From the NCBI GenBank assembly GCA_004014935.1, contig CP025325.1, positions 2,108,001 to 2,172,000 of the forward strand: a stretch of DNA of 64,000 nucleotides, given 5' to 3'. The position numbers and the translations under genes are program-made. The notes under the pieces are model-generated. The model had not been told where the DNA came from and ran no database searches. It worked only from the letters and a program-made list of their open reading frames with translations. Source of the stretch: Saccharomycopsis malanga (taxonomy: Eukaryota > Ascomycota > Saccharomycetes > Ascoideales > Saccharomycopsidaceae). The first letter of the stretch is position 1; the number at the start of each line of letters is the position of its first letter. Positions 1-9,895 of the stretch are shown one piece after another.

Positions 1-1521
1 TTCTATAGCACCAATGCGCCAATACGTTCCGAAGTTCTTCCTCGAAAATTAGAAGCCATAGTCAACACGTTAGATTTAATGCTGCCACACCTGCAACACC
101 TAAAATCTATAGATAGCAGGCACCTATCGTGGAGTAATGCAGATATTCAAATTGTTTTCAAGACAATATTGAGGGCCTCCAGCAATGTAGACATGGTGAA
201 AATGGATGATGTGGAGGATTCTGTCATGGAGTTCATTGAAGCGTCAAATATGAACGATGAGATAGCGACAATACTAGCTATATTTTATGAGAATACCCAG
301 GATCCGTTTTGTTTCAATTTGCTCAGAAGACACGAAATGCACTGTGGAAAACTTTATGAGGCCTATTTTGCTGTTGTTAGTGGTCTTCAACAGTGGGCAC
401 CTAAGCAGAAATCGCATATATCAAACGGTACTTTAGAATTACTTGTTATCAACCTTTTACGTAACAATTATATGGGCCCAGCGTACAGTATTCTTAGAGC
501 CTCTAAAACACATAAATATAACATCACTTCCAGAATATGGAGATTTTATATTCAAAAATTGGTAGATAATTGCCCATATGTATCGCCAGAAATATTGCGA
601 TGGACATGGAATGAAGTTATATTGAATGATGGCGCAACATTTGTCAATAATGGCACTTTGGTGAAACTATCAGAGTCTCTTTTGGTTACTAACGAAATAA
701 GTCCTGGATTATTAAGCAGCATAAACCGTTACTATGTAAAGAAAAATGAACATCTTTCACCATTATTATCAACACGAATGCTGCTCGCCCATTACAACTC
801 ATTAGCTCATAAAGGCCATAAGGCTGCATGGTTTGCCATATTAGAGGATTTAAAAGACAATAGTAAGGAGCTTTTTAAATCGGGCTACAAACTAAAGCCC
901 GAAGATTTTCCAATAGTGGTCCGTATGCTTCAGCATCCAAATTATAAAAATATGGATAAGGTATTTAGCTCTGTACTCAATAATTCGGTTTATAAAAAGA
1001 AAAAACACAATATATCATCTAGGTTCAAAAGGGGAGAGAAGTATAATGGATCTCCCGACGATTTCTTCTTCCTCACAACGCCCTATCCTTTTTTGAATAC
1101 CCTTTTTTTGAATACCTATCTTTTGTCACTTATAGAAGGTTGCAGGAAGGAAGTGGATGGTAAACTTACAAGTATTCAGCCAGAAAAAGCACAAGCATTG
1201 ATAGATAGTGTAAACTTGTTGTTAGAAGAGTTTAATGTTAATTTGAATGACAATACATTCACATACCTATTAGAAATTGCAGTATTAAGTGCTCTGCCTC
1301 ATGTTATATCCTCAGTCCTCAGTTCCGCCTCATCATACTTACAAGCTAACAACACTGATGTGAAAATAAAACCCTTAACATGTCTCAATATAGTCCGTGT
1401 TTTGACAAATAACTCTCAGATTTCGCATACTTTGAAAGAGAAATTGATAATAATGTTACAACACTTGAACCCTAGCATCAAAGTAAAGCTGAAAAACACA
1501 ACAGAACAATCGCATTCATAA
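1..1521 (+). CDS. Unidentified protein, 5' end missing (possible mitochondrial helical-repeat factor)
   Basis: The frame is open from base 1 and ends at TAA 1519-1521, so the window cuts off the N-terminus; the first in-window ATG (79) is probably internal. The visible part is about 506 residues, almost all predicted helical, with no signal peptide, membrane segment or recognisable catalytic motif. Short segments such as AHKGHKAAWFAILEDL and NTFTYLLEIAVLSALPHVIS resemble degenerate PPR-like helix pairs, as found in yeast mitochondrial translation or RNA-stability factors. This is inference only, and I cannot assign an orthologue. VPS9 follows on the same strand after a 660-bp spacer. The coding frame is clear; the function is not. 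Confidence 0.6.
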   Translation, partial: FYSTNAPIRSEVLPRKLEAIVNTLDLMLPHLQHLKSIDSRHLSWSNADIQIVFKTILRASSNVDMVKMDDVEDSVMEFIEASNMNDEIATILAIFYENTQDPFCFNLLRRHEMHCGKLYEAYFAVVSGLQQWAPKQKSHISNGTLELLVINLLRNNYMGPAYSILRASKTHKYNITSRIWRFYIQKLVDNCPYVSPEILRWTWNEVILNDGATFVNNGTLVKLSESLLVTNEISPGLLSSINRYYVKKNEHLSPLLSTRMLLAHYNSLAHKGHKAAWFAILEDLKDNSKELFKSGYKLKPEDFPIVVRMLQHPNYKNMDKVFSSVLNNSVYKKKKHNISSRFKRGEKYNGSPDDFFFLTTPYPFLNTLFLNTYLLSLIEGCRKEVDGKLTSIQPEKAQALIDSVNLLLEEFNVNLNDNTFTYLLEIAVLSALPHVISSVLSSASSYLQANNTDVKIKPLTCLNIVRVLTNNSQISHTLKEKLIIMLQHLNPSIKVKLKNTTEQSHS

Positions 1522-2075
1522 ATATAAACACAATTTAGGTAAATAGCATCTACGAAATACATTTGTAAATTTTCATCATTGAGACGTAAAAATTGTGGTA
1601 TAAATTTCGGAATACTGTTTACTTGTGCTCCAAAGTCATCTATTGAACACTGAAAGGGAAGCTATTAAGGCTTGCCGGTGCTGCAAACTTTATACTTTTC
1701 AAAGTCATATTATGCTCAAAAGTTCATATTGCATTGACTACCAAAACGTTGTTGAGAATTTTTCAAGTTAGTTTGAGTTACAAATATTTTACAATTTGTT
1801 TTCAAAATTCAACATAGCTTAAAATTTATAAAAGTGTTACTCTTCGGTAGATCTGGAAAATGTGTAATTTTTGAGGCAAAAAGTACACCTCAGGAATGTA
1901 CACAACTATTAACAACTCTCAAAAAAGCCATTTAAATCAAACATCTACATGCTAAAGCTCATGTTAAAATATGTCAACTTTTCATGGTTCATAACCATGG
2001 AAACGGGCAGATGTATAGAACTATCAGTTATACAGGTTAGGCTTGGTGATGGAAAAAACGTAAAAGTATTGCCCT

Positions 2076-2107
<32 letters not shown>

Positions 2108-2183
2108 CATACCATCGTCACCAAATATTTGATTTGGTTTTGATGGAATAGGCCTGAGAATTTTACTGAGATCACAAAGAAGT
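1522..2183. other. Intergenic spacer with an uninterrupted T31 tract
   Basis: AT-rich spacer between the first gene and VPS9. It holds 31 consecutive T at 2077-2107, about 77 bp before the VPS9 ATG. This probably acts as a nucleosome-excluding poly(dA:dT) promoter element. No RNA gene or credible ORF was seen. Confidence 0.6.
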
Positions 2184-4577
2184 ATGGAGAATAAGAGTGG
2201 AAAGAAAATAGAAAACTCAGTGAAAGCCGACTCTGGATCATCGTCCAAGCCGCCTCAATTGCTCTTTAAATCCTTTATGGGCGCCAATTCACCGCAACCA
2301 GACGTTAGTAAACCAACTGTGACAGGGAACTTTATCAATCATGATGCTTCGACCTCTTACAGAGAGTCGCCAATTTCGTTGCCAGGGATAACCTATTCAG
2401 ACGGAGGAAATTTACTCAGCTTTGGTGATGACAGTAGTGATAGTGATAGTGATAGTGAAAGTGAAAGTGAAAGTATCGACAAAAAAGCAAATGTTCCGAA
2501 AAGGGCGGAAGAAAATAGTATATCAGAGAAACAAGAGTTGAAAAAACAGTACAACGAGACGAACAGTAGTGGCATTGGCAGTAATGTAGAGTCGGGTAAA
2601 AAGAATACTGAAGAGAAGGCTAGAGAGGATTCCAATAAGTATAGTCATGAAGCCAAGGATAATCACAGAAAGCCGGTGAACAATTTCAATTCATTGGCAG
2701 AAAGCCTCGAAAAAGTTCAAATAAATGTTGTAGAAAATGGCCAGGGAGATAAGAACAAGGATAACATTTCTAAGCACAATGACATTGATTCAAAGCCCCA
2801 AAGTATCAAAGACACTGGCGTCAAAGTGGATCTTGTAAATAGTGAGAAAAAGGAAAATCTCATAGATTTAGGTAACGATCTTTCTAACCAGCAGTCTCCG
2901 TCACAATTGTCTGCAGACACCAATGAAAACCATAATGCTAAATCCGACAACAAAGAGAAACTCTTTAGTGACAGTGAAAAGGCTCAAGACAAAGGGGACC
3001 TAAAAAAATTAGAACATACTACCAAGAAACCTTCGATCACTACGGAATCAAAGGACCGTATAATAAATAGGGTGCAAAAGGCAGCTAAGTCTAAACAGGA
3101 ACTTAAAGCTCAAGAGAAGACTATACAGGAGGATAAAATCAAAAACGAGCAATCACGTTCCAAATTGAAAAAACAAGATCCTAATAATCTTCCTTTTGAT
3201 TTCCAGCGATTTCTTAGTTACTTGAAAAGCAAAAGCGCTGATTCAATTGTCAAATATCTCAAATCTTTCCTTATAGCGTTCAGTAAAAAAAATTGGACTG
3301 TGAGCGAGCAGGTCAAATTGATAACTGATTTCAAAAATTTCATATATGACAAGATGGCCACTGTACAGCCATTTGCCAATATGAATGAAACCGAATTCAT
3401 AAATTGCCAAGAAGGAATGGAAAAGTTGATAATGAATAGATTGTATGATCAAGTATTTTCACCTGTCATTCATGAATCCAAGCTTGACTCCTCTCACAGA
3501 GAAGATATAGCCAAGGATGAACTTCTAACTAATCAAATTTTGCGTTTCAGTTGGGTAACCAATCAGCATTTGGATTTGGAGGAAGAATTCATCATCAAGG
3601 GAAAGTCTTTCTTTCAACTTGCAATTTCAGAATTGATCAAGATTAACAACTATCGCTCACCAAGAGATAAAATAATATGTATTTTGAATTGCTGCAAAGT
3701 GATATTTGCCATGTTGAAACACTCGTCAAAAGAGACAAACGCAGACGCTTTTATCCCTACTTTGATATATGTTGTATTGAAAACTGATGAAGATCTACGT
3801 CTAAATAGCAACATAAGTTATATAGAAAGATTCAGAAACGAAGACGGTTTGGCTGGTGAGGTCAGTTATTACTTGAGCAGCTTTTGGGCTGTCATCGGCT
3901 TTATTGAGAATCTTAATAAAGAAAGTTTGACCATTAGCCAGGAAGAGTGGGATTCACATATGAAGCCATTTGAAGAGACAAATACCAACGAAATTGCCGA
4001 TTTAAATCTTCAAAAAAAGCTTCAAAAAAGGAAAGAACAAAAGGAGAATAAAAAAGCCGTTCAAGAGCCTTCTAACAAAGACCTGGATGAATTGGTACCT
4101 GGACTCTCTTCAGGCAGTGAAGATGGGTTATTGAAGAATGCATTGTCCCCAGCATCACTTCCTATTGGTAATATTTTTTCCCCTTTCCAATCAATACAGT
4201 CTTTTTTCCAAAGTGTTTCTGATGATGGGGGAAACAGTTCCAACGATGGGTTGTTCCTTGACGATGCTGCAAGTTCACCAGCTGCTCGCCACAATGTAGT
4301 ATCGTCTGCACTTTCTCAAGGGTCCCAGGACCAACAAAGCTCAAATGTTACCAACCAGGGCGACGAACAAGACCGGCATTTGGAAAAATCTAAGAAGCAA
4401 TCAAGAGCAGAATTCTTAGCGCAACAAGCGTTCGAGGAAGAAAGCAAACAACTTATTGATCAGCTTGAATCAATGTTTCCAGGATTGGACAAGGAGATCA
4501 TTAAAGATATTGTGGTGATGAATAAGGCACGGGCCTCTGTGAGTGTTGATGCTTGTTTGGCATTATCAGGAGCTTAA
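2184..4577 (+). CDS. VPS9: Vps9-type guanine nucleotide exchange factor for Rab5/Vps21
   Basis: Activates the endosomal Rab5 GTPases (Vps21/Ypt52/Ypt53) in the endocytic and vacuolar sorting pathway. Residues 1 to about 330 are low-complexity and acidic/Ser-rich, with an SDSDSDSESESES run near residue 85. A helical bundle (about 337-390) and the VPS9 catalytic core (about 392-570) follow. The core has the conserved Asp in ADAFIPTLIYVVLK and the Tyr in SNISYIERF. The C-terminus (about 748-797) is a CUE ubiquitin-binding domain with the MFPGLD motif, the same domain order as S. cerevisiae Vps9. At 797 aa it is far longer than the 451-aa S. cerevisiae protein, owing to the disordered N-terminus. 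The ATG at 2184 is the first in frame and follows the T31 tract. Confidence 0.93.
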   Translation: MENKSGKKIENSVKADSGSSSKPPQLLFKSFMGANSPQPDVSKPTVTGNFINHDASTSYRESPISLPGITYSDGGNLLSFGDDSSDSDSDSESESESIDKKANVPKRAEENSISEKQELKKQYNETNSSGIGSNVESGKKNTEEKAREDSNKYSHEAKDNHRKPVNNFNSLAESLEKVQINVVENGQGDKNKDNISKHNDIDSKPQSIKDTGVKVDLVNSEKKENLIDLGNDLSNQQSPSQLSADTNENHNAKSDNKEKLFSDSEKAQDKGDLKKLEHTTKKPSITTESKDRIINRVQKAAKSKQELKAQEKTIQEDKIKNEQSRSKLKKQDPNNLPFDFQRFLSYLKSKSADSIVKYLKSFLIAFSKKNWTVSEQVKLITDFKNFIYDKMATVQPFANMNETEFINCQEGMEKLIMNRLYDQVFSPVIHESKLDSSHREDIAKDELLTNQILRFSWVTNQHLDLEEEFIIKGKSFFQLAISELIKINNYRSPRDKIICILNCCKVIFAMLKHSSKETNADAFIPTLIYVVLKTDEDLRLNSNISYIERFRNEDGLAGEVSYYLSSFWAVIGFIENLNKESLTISQEEWDSHMKPFEETNTNEIADLNLQKKLQKRKEQKENKKAVQEPSNKDLDELVPGLSSGSEDGLLKNALSPASLPIGNIFSPFQSIQSFFQSVSDDGGNSSNDGLFLDDAASSPAARHNVVSSALSQGSQDQQSSNVTNQGDEQDRHLEKSKKQSRAEFLAQQAFEEESKQLIDQLESMFPGLDKEIIKDIVVMNKARASVSVDACLALSGA

Positions 4578-4782
4578 TTCTTTGTTTGTATAATATATTT
4601 GCGTTGTGTAATAATATGCCAGAGTTGTTATTTTACATTATCTACGTTTATAGGACTTTTGTCACTACATAAAGAACAGTACAGATTTGAATATAGATAT
4701 ATTTATGTAATAGATGGTCGATGACATAGGTATACACAGCTGACAATAAACAACAACAGCAATAACAACACATTAACATATT

Positions 4783-6135
4783 TCACTTTTTGGCAAATTG
4801 TTTGCAGATCTCGCCCCAAACTTTGACACCCTCTTCAATTTGCGCGGCTTCCTCCCAACTTATAGATACTCTGACACTAGAGCTTCCCCAGTTTTTGTAG
4901 TTTGTCTTTCCACTAACTTCAAAATAGTCACCATTGGCTAGGTTAACTCCTTTGTTTGAAGCCTCTTTACAAATGGCTCTACAATCGTAACCGGGAGGCA
5001 ATGTGATCCAGGCGAAGTAGCCACCGTCACCACCATGAATACTTGTTCCCTCTGGTAAATACTTTTTTACTGCTTGACGCAACACTAGAGATCTATCAGA
5101 ATAGACCTTGGTTAATTTGGAAATGATGGTGTCTAAAGCACCGGTTTTAATTAAATTACCAGCAATATTGGCATTGAACTGTGAAGGAGAACCACCTGAA
5201 GTATTGGCCCCTCCCTGAGAGAGTTGGAAAGCGAGTTTTGTTGAAGCTGCAGTCTGCCAACCTACACGAAGGCCAGGGGCAATGATTTTGGAAAAGGATG
5301 CATTGGAAAGAGTATTTCCGTATGAATTTTTGTCCGGCAAAGTTTCTCTGTCCAAAATATCAATTCTTTTGTACAGTGGAGAGTTTTTGTTCAGGGTATT
5401 TGTATAATCCAAGAAATCGTAGACGTCATCGGCAATGATGAGAATGTCGTATATTCTAGCAATTTCAATCAATTGTAACCTGGTTTCATTAGTCAAGGTG
5501 TGGCCGCCAGGGTTGGAAAATGAGGGGACAACCCAAATGACATATTTATAAATCTTTTTCTTCGAATCTTTACTTTCACCATTGACAAGCAGTACAGAGG
5601 ATTCAATTTTTTGCTGTTCTTCAGACAGCAAGTTTTTAAACAAGTTCTCGTGGTGTTCAAGTTGTTCTGTTAAATAGTTCAAATCAATTTGGCCATCAGA
5701 ACCTTCATCTACAGCAGTGATCTTGCCAGCAAACCCGGCATCTATGAAGCAGTCATTTATAAGGAAATAAGTAGGAGTAACAATAAACGCCTGGCGGGTG
5801 TAGTTTGTATGAGCAAGTGTGGTTTGTAGCAAAGCATTTAAAACCCCATAAGAAGCACCTGCAGTCAAATTAATATGGTCTGCAGACGTGCTGACTGATG
5901 AGTCGATATGGCGGTTTATCCATTGAGCGATTTCTTCACGCACCCATTGAGCACCTTCGTCGGCACCGTAACTGAGTGGATGTCTGTTATTCTTATCCAA
6001 GTACTTGACATTTAGTTCATCGTCGGGATATAACACATTGCGCGAAGCGTCTAGAATCTCTTCTTTAGGTAACAATCTAGTGCTGGGATGCCCAGCAAAA
6101 AAATTAATCAGACCACCAACATTCGCCTTGGACAT
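4783..6135 (-). CDS. YER152C: PLP-dependent class I/II aminotransferase (YER152C family)
   Basis: Fold-type I aminotransferase related to S. cerevisiae YER152C (about 443 aa; 2-aminoadipate aminotransferase activity has been reported for that family) and to bacterial MocR/ARO8-like enzymes. Visible landmarks are the cofactor-anchoring SNPGG at about 207-211, ADDVYDFL with the pyridine-nitrogen Asp at about 236, the Schiff-base Lys283 in ASFSKIIAPGLRVGW, and the carboxylate-binding Arg in SSVRVSISW near the C-terminus. Full length at 450 aa, no targeting peptide, so cytosolic. It is divergent from TSA1 across a 351-bp shared promoter and convergent with VPS9. The true substrate is not evident. 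Confidence 0.88.
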   Translation of the reverse strand: MSKANVGGLINFFAGHPSTRLLPKEEILDASRNVLYPDDELNVKYLDKNNRHPLSYGADEGAQWVREEIAQWINRHIDSSVSTSADHINLTAGASYGVLNALLQTTLAHTNYTRQAFIVTPTYFLINDCFIDAGFAGKITAVDEGSDGQIDLNYLTEQLEHHENLFKNLLSEEQQKIESSVLLVNGESKDSKKKIYKYVIWVVPSFSNPGGHTLTNETRLQLIEIARIYDILIIADDVYDFLDYTNTLNKNSPLYKRIDILDRETLPDKNSYGNTLSNASFSKIIAPGLRVGWQTAASTKLAFQLSQGGANTSGGSPSQFNANIAGNLIKTGALDTIISKLTKVYSDRSLVLRQAVKKYLPEGTSIHGGDGGYFAWITLPPGYDCRAICKEASNKGVNLANGDYFEVSGKTNYKNWGSSSVRVSISWEEAAQIEEGVKVWGEICKQFAKK

Positions 6136-6486
6136 TTCTAATCTACTTCAGAGTTGACTACTACTTAACTGGCCTGTCAGCTCCTACAAATACAAAAGTT
6201 ACACACTAATTACTAATAGCACTGGCCCATCAACAATCCAGAACTATCAGCGTAAACACACTTTAATAAGCGACCCTCGAAAAAGACCTTCTAGCAGCTT
6301 CTGGGAGGGGCGTTACCCGGACTATTACGTTAGTCAGAATGCCATGGTCCAGCCCGGGAGGGCTCTCGTGTTGTAGTTATATAAACGAGCGGAAATCCCT
6401 CAGAAGATAATAGATAATTCGTGTTGTTCTTCTTCAAGATAGATCTCTTAGACACATCTCCATACATTTCTACATAAATATACACA
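6136..6486. promoter_or_regulatory. Bidirectional YER152C/TSA1 promoter with stress-type motifs
   Basis: On the TSA1 side I see a TATATAAA box at 6378-6385 (about 100 bp before the ATG), an AP-1/Yap1-like TTAGTCA at 6330-6336, a Reb1-like TTACCCG at 6313-6319 and an STRE-like AGGGG at 6306-6310. Yap1/Skn7 control of TSA1 is established in S. cerevisiae. The motif matches are seen here; their use in this species is inferred. Confidence 0.55.
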
Positions 6487-7077
6487 ATGGTCGCTCAAAT
6501 TCAAAAGCCAGCTCCAACCTTCACCAAGACTGCTGTTGTCGACGGTGTTTTCGAAACCGTTTCCTTGGAACAATACAAGGGTAAATGGGTTGTTTTGGCC
6601 TTTATTCCATTGGCTTTCACCTTTGTTTGTCCAACCGAAATCATTGCTTACTCCGATGCCGTCAAGAAGTTTGCTGACAAGGACACTGTTGTTTTGTTCG
6701 CTTCCACTGACTCCGAATACACTCACTTGGCTTGGACCAACGTTCCAAGAAAAGACGGTGGTTTGGGCCCAATCAACATCCCATTGATTGCTGACACCAA
6801 CCACTCCTTGTCCAAGGACTACGGTGTTTTGCTTGAAGACGAAGGTGTTGCTCTCAGAGGTATCTTCATCATTGACCCTAAGGGTGTTTTGAGACAAATT
6901 ACTGTCAACGATTTGCCAGTCGGTAGAAACGTTGAAGAAACCTTGAGATTGGTTGAGGCTTTCCAATTCACCGAGAAATACGGTGAAGTTTGCCCAGCTA
7001 ACTGGACTGAAGGTGCTGCTACCATCAAGCCAGGTGTCAAGGAATCTAAGGAATACTTTAGCAAAGCTAACAACTAA
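6487..7077 (+). CDS. TSA1: Typical 2-Cys peroxiredoxin (thioredoxin peroxidase)
   Basis: Cytosolic peroxidase that reduces H2O2 and organic peroxides with thioredoxin as electron donor, and can act as a chaperone when oxidised. The 196-aa protein has peroxidatic Cys48 in FTFVCPTE and resolving Cys171 in GEVCPANW. It also carries the two eukaryotic sensitivity motifs, GGLG (about 93-96) and the C-terminal YF, that allow hyperoxidation. Codon use is strongly biased (TTG, GGT, GTT, AAG), as expected for a very highly expressed gene, and I see no CTG codon. It has a strong TATA promoter upstream and is followed by a 1.3-kb spacer. Confidence 0.98.
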   Translation: MVAQIQKPAPTFTKTAVVDGVFETVSLEQYKGKWVVLAFIPLAFTFVCPTEIIAYSDAVKKFADKDTVVLFASTDSEYTHLAWTNVPRKDGGLGPINIPLIADTNHSLSKDYGVLLEDEGVALRGIFIIDPKGVLRQITVNDLPVGRNVEETLRLVEAFQFTEKYGEVCPANWTEGAATIKPGVKESKEYFSKANN

Positions 7078-8415
7078 GATATTCCTTGATAATGTTGTTA
7101 TGATTTTCTAGTCTGAGTTTTATTTCTTTTTTCTATACATATAAAGTAGTCCAGACAATATAAATGTATTTATGGTTTTGCCACTTTGGATGTAGATTAA
7201 GTTAAGCTTTTTTCAAATCACGGTGAGAAAAACTAACTTCGGTCTTTTGTTTTGTATTTATCATAGTCACAATGATTTGAGTGGGTGTTCAATCAATAAG
7301 AGAGCTGTTCCACTTATTTTCAAATGTTAAATTTTATGTTTTACGAACGTGCCTAGATTAATTTCAAACTTAGAGTACAGTTTCTATGCTTTTCGTAGGT
7401 TAAGATCTCAATAAGGGTGATGAATTATTTTCTTCTGACTCAGTGTAGTCTTCGTATGTTGCTAAAATGCTTACTCTGTTATTCGACGTGAAATTAAACA
7501 TAACCATTTATACGCTTTTAGTTTTATATCAAAAGGGCATCGTTTTTTGAATAGATTGAAGCATCTTTGGCTGCTTTTACAATACTGAACTAGATCTTAC
7601 AGGCAAGTATAACTATCTGAAACATGACCTAGACACAAGTCTAGTGCTTACTATCAACCAATTTAATGAGAAGTTTATGATCAACAGGGCATCATTGGGT
7701 TTTCCCTTCCCCACTGGGGTTTCCCCTCTGGGTTTCACCAGGTCCCTTTAGACATAGCGCGTATATACGAAACTGGTATTTACTGGGCTCGAAATATAAG
7801 ACCATTATTATAATAATAATATCCACTTTCTATTGAATGCAAGGTATTCGTGAAATTCTTTGAACAATGTCTTGATTTATATCAATATTATGATTATTTT
7901 CTAATTCATAGTATATCAACTAGAATTTAAGCATATTGACCACCGTCAAAAGCTTTCTGTATGGTGTAACTACCTCATGCAGTAACATTTTTGATATATA
8001 TGTTTTGCACTGCTCTCAGTGCATCTGAATTTGTTATTTTCTGTTCATTCTTCTTTATTTAAGGTTTTTCATGGGTGATTTTTTGACGATTCAGCTGGTG
8101 CTCATAGGAACATGACATATTACTTTTAAATCAGTTTTACGATTTTCAGAACTATGACAGCTCCAAGTATCTACTAGTGTGAGCATATTACAACTTACTA
8201 GCCGCAACAACCTCGATACCCAAAATAGCTAGACAATTCATTACTAACTACTTGTAATAAATTGAATGACACCACTAACGGTTTTTTCACCCACTATGGC
8301 ATAGCCTGTATCTAATTGAGAGAACACTTCCTACTAGCCAGCGTACAGCTGATTATAATATTAACATGACAACATAGTATTAACAAGTACAAACCTTTCA
8401 TCTTACATAGCCCAT
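7078..8415. other. Long intergenic spacer containing a 5'-truncated SINE-like copy
   Basis: About 1.3 kb of AT-rich sequence with no credible gene. The element body at about 7569-7822 is described separately. A small perfect hairpin (TGCACTG-CTCT-CAGTGCA) lies near 8004-8021. An isolated GTGATGA at about 7397 with a nearby CTGA was considered as a C/D box pair but has no supporting stem. Confidence 0.5.
7569..7822 (+). mobile_element. SINE-like element, copy A (5'-truncated, body and tail only)
   Basis: Starts within the body at GGCTGCTTTTAC and lacks the tRNA-like head. It shares with copies B and D the blocks CTGCTTTTAC, CAAGT..AC/GCT-TCTGAAA, CCTAGAC, TTAGACAT, TATATACGAAACTG and ATTTACTGGGCTCGAAATA, then ends in an ATTATTATAATAATAAT tail. 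An insert of CCCTT/CCCC-rich sequence at about 7697-7740 is not in the other copies. The 5' truncation is the pattern expected of target-primed reverse transcription. Confidence 0.65.
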
Positions 8416-8838
8416 CTACAAGTTCACAGTACCATTAGCAGCCGCCTTTTCTCTCATCTCATTTCTCTTGAGCATTCTCTGTTTAGCCAAAAATTCCTTT
8501 CTCTTTCTTTCACCGCCATACAACTTTTTGCCCGTTTTGATCTCTCTTAACTTGATCTGGTTGTCCAAACTAAACTTATATCTCCAATTCAAGATGTATC
8601 TGCGCAATGCGGTTTCTACACCTTTTTCTTTAAGCTCTCGGCTTTCTATTTCAAACAAATTTTTCCAGCTATTGCCAAAAACTTCCAAATGCTCTATCGA
8701 GTTTCTGCCAATCTGTTTCAAAAATGATTCAACATCCGGCACTTGTTGAGTTGGCTGCGGTATTCTGAGCTTTGCGCTGAGGCTCAAAGAGCTTTGTGAA
8801 AACGACCGTTTGCTTATGTTAACTATGGATTTAAACAT
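8416..8838 (-). CDS. FYV4: Mitochondrial small-subunit ribosomal protein mS41 (FYV4)
   Basis: The 140-aa protein carries the IGR motif (FLKQIGR, about 39-45) followed by the conserved block EVFGNSWKNLFEIESRELKEKG, RYILNWRYKF and a basic C-terminal tail. These define fungal Fyv4/mS41 of the mitochondrial 37S subunit. The N-terminus (MFKSIVNISKRSFSQSSLSL) is a textbook cleavable mitochondrial presequence. The reading frame opens four codons earlier at GTG, so I chose the first ATG (8838). It is divergent from MED6 with 226 bp between the ATGs. Confidence 0.88.
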   Translation of the reverse strand: MFKSIVNISKRSFSQSSLSLSAKLRIPQPTQQVPDVESFLKQIGRNSIEHLEVFGNSWKNLFEIESRELKEKGVETALRRYILNWRYKFSLDNQIKLREIKTGKKLYGGERKRKEFLAKQRMLKRNEMREKAAANGTVNL

Positions 8839-8983
8839 TGTTATTGGCACTTGCTGGTTGTATTATATTTCCTTCTCAATGTGTTCTCTCATCTACTACT
8901 AAAGCAGCTGATAAAAGTGAAATTTTTCAATGCTAATACATCCTTGCACTACATCCAAACACCGACTAAATGTAATAAGCAAT

Positions 8984-9010
8984 AGGATATATATATATAT
9001 ATATATATAT
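8984..9010. repeat. (AT)n microsatellite in the MED6 promoter
   Basis: About 13 AT dinucleotides end roughly 55 bp before the MED6 ATG. It may serve as TATA-like DNA; it is also a site prone to length change. Confidence 0.8.
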
Positions 9011-9064
9011 TATACAAATGATATATACATTGTGTTCAAAAGATGATAAGAAGCATCGTCTAAT

Positions 9065-9895
9065 ATGGCAGAAGCAACTCCTTTAGATGAACTACAATGG
9101 TCATCTCCAGAATGGATTCAATCTTTCGGGCTAAACTCATATAATGTGTTGGAATATTTTTCCCAATCGCCGTTTTATGACAGAACGTCTAATAATCAGG
9201 TTTTGAAGATGCAATTTCAATACAATGAAAATCTTATAAATCTTCCCCAATCCCATCCGATGTTTATCAATAGCCTCCAGAAAATGACGGGTGTTGAGTT
9301 TGTGATCCTTATCAATAACGAGCCTCATTTTTATATTGTTCGTAAACAGTTTAGAACTTCACCAACCCGTACCAAAATCTTGAATGATTATTATATCATT
9401 AATTCAAACATATACATGAGTCCTAACTTGTTTAGTATATTGAACTCCAGAGTTTTGAACTGCACTTTAAATTTCAAAAAAAGTTTTAATCTTTTGAACA
9501 ACCTAAATAATTTCAACTCCTCCAACGGACATCAATACGTAGTAAACGATACTCTCAAAAACATCAACGAATTAGAACAAAAAATAAGCCACATAAACAA
9601 CAAAGATCCACCAAATGAAACTACTGATGGAAAAGGCGTCGGCGGGCTGCTGATGAAACGTAGAGACACTTCTGTCAATACTCCAGGTTCATTGAATCCA
9701 ACACCTAATTCCACGAATACCCCTAATATTAGCACTTCGGCCACTGTGAATAACAACAGCTCGGTAAATTTGAACCGAGCCGGACAACAACCGTCGGTTA
9801 TATTTGACAGGTTATTGAATATCACAATGAAGGAAATAAAAAGCAAAGATCCAGACTTTGGAAACGAATTGGCTACAGAGGAAGTCAGCAATTAA
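9065..9895 (+). CDS. MED6: Mediator head-module subunit Med6
   Basis: Nuclear subunit of the RNA polymerase II Mediator head. The N-terminal two thirds match the Med6 fold: the opening LDELQWSSPEWIQSFGL, then NVLEYFSQSPFYDRTSNNQVL and the hallmark YIVRKQFRTSP followed by DYYIINSNIYMSPN. Residues from about 155 are a low-complexity linker. A short C-terminal helix (VIFDRLLNITMKEIKS, about 248-263) resembles the Mediator-contact helix of the yeast protein. At 276 aa it is near the S. cerevisiae length (295). Two adjacent CTG codons (GGLLMKRR) would read as Ser in a CUG-Ser yeast. Confidence 0.93.
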   Translation: MAEATPLDELQWSSPEWIQSFGLNSYNVLEYFSQSPFYDRTSNNQVLKMQFQYNENLINLPQSHPMFINSLQKMTGVEFVILINNEPHFYIVRKQFRTSPTRTKILNDYYIINSNIYMSPNLFSILNSRVLNCTLNFKKSFNLLNNLNNFNSSNGHQYVVNDTLKNINELEQKISHINNKDPPNETTDGKGVGGLLMKRRDTSVNTPGSLNPTPNSTNTPNISTSATVNNNSSVNLNRAGQQPSVIFDRLLNITMKEIKSKDPDFGNELATEEVSN

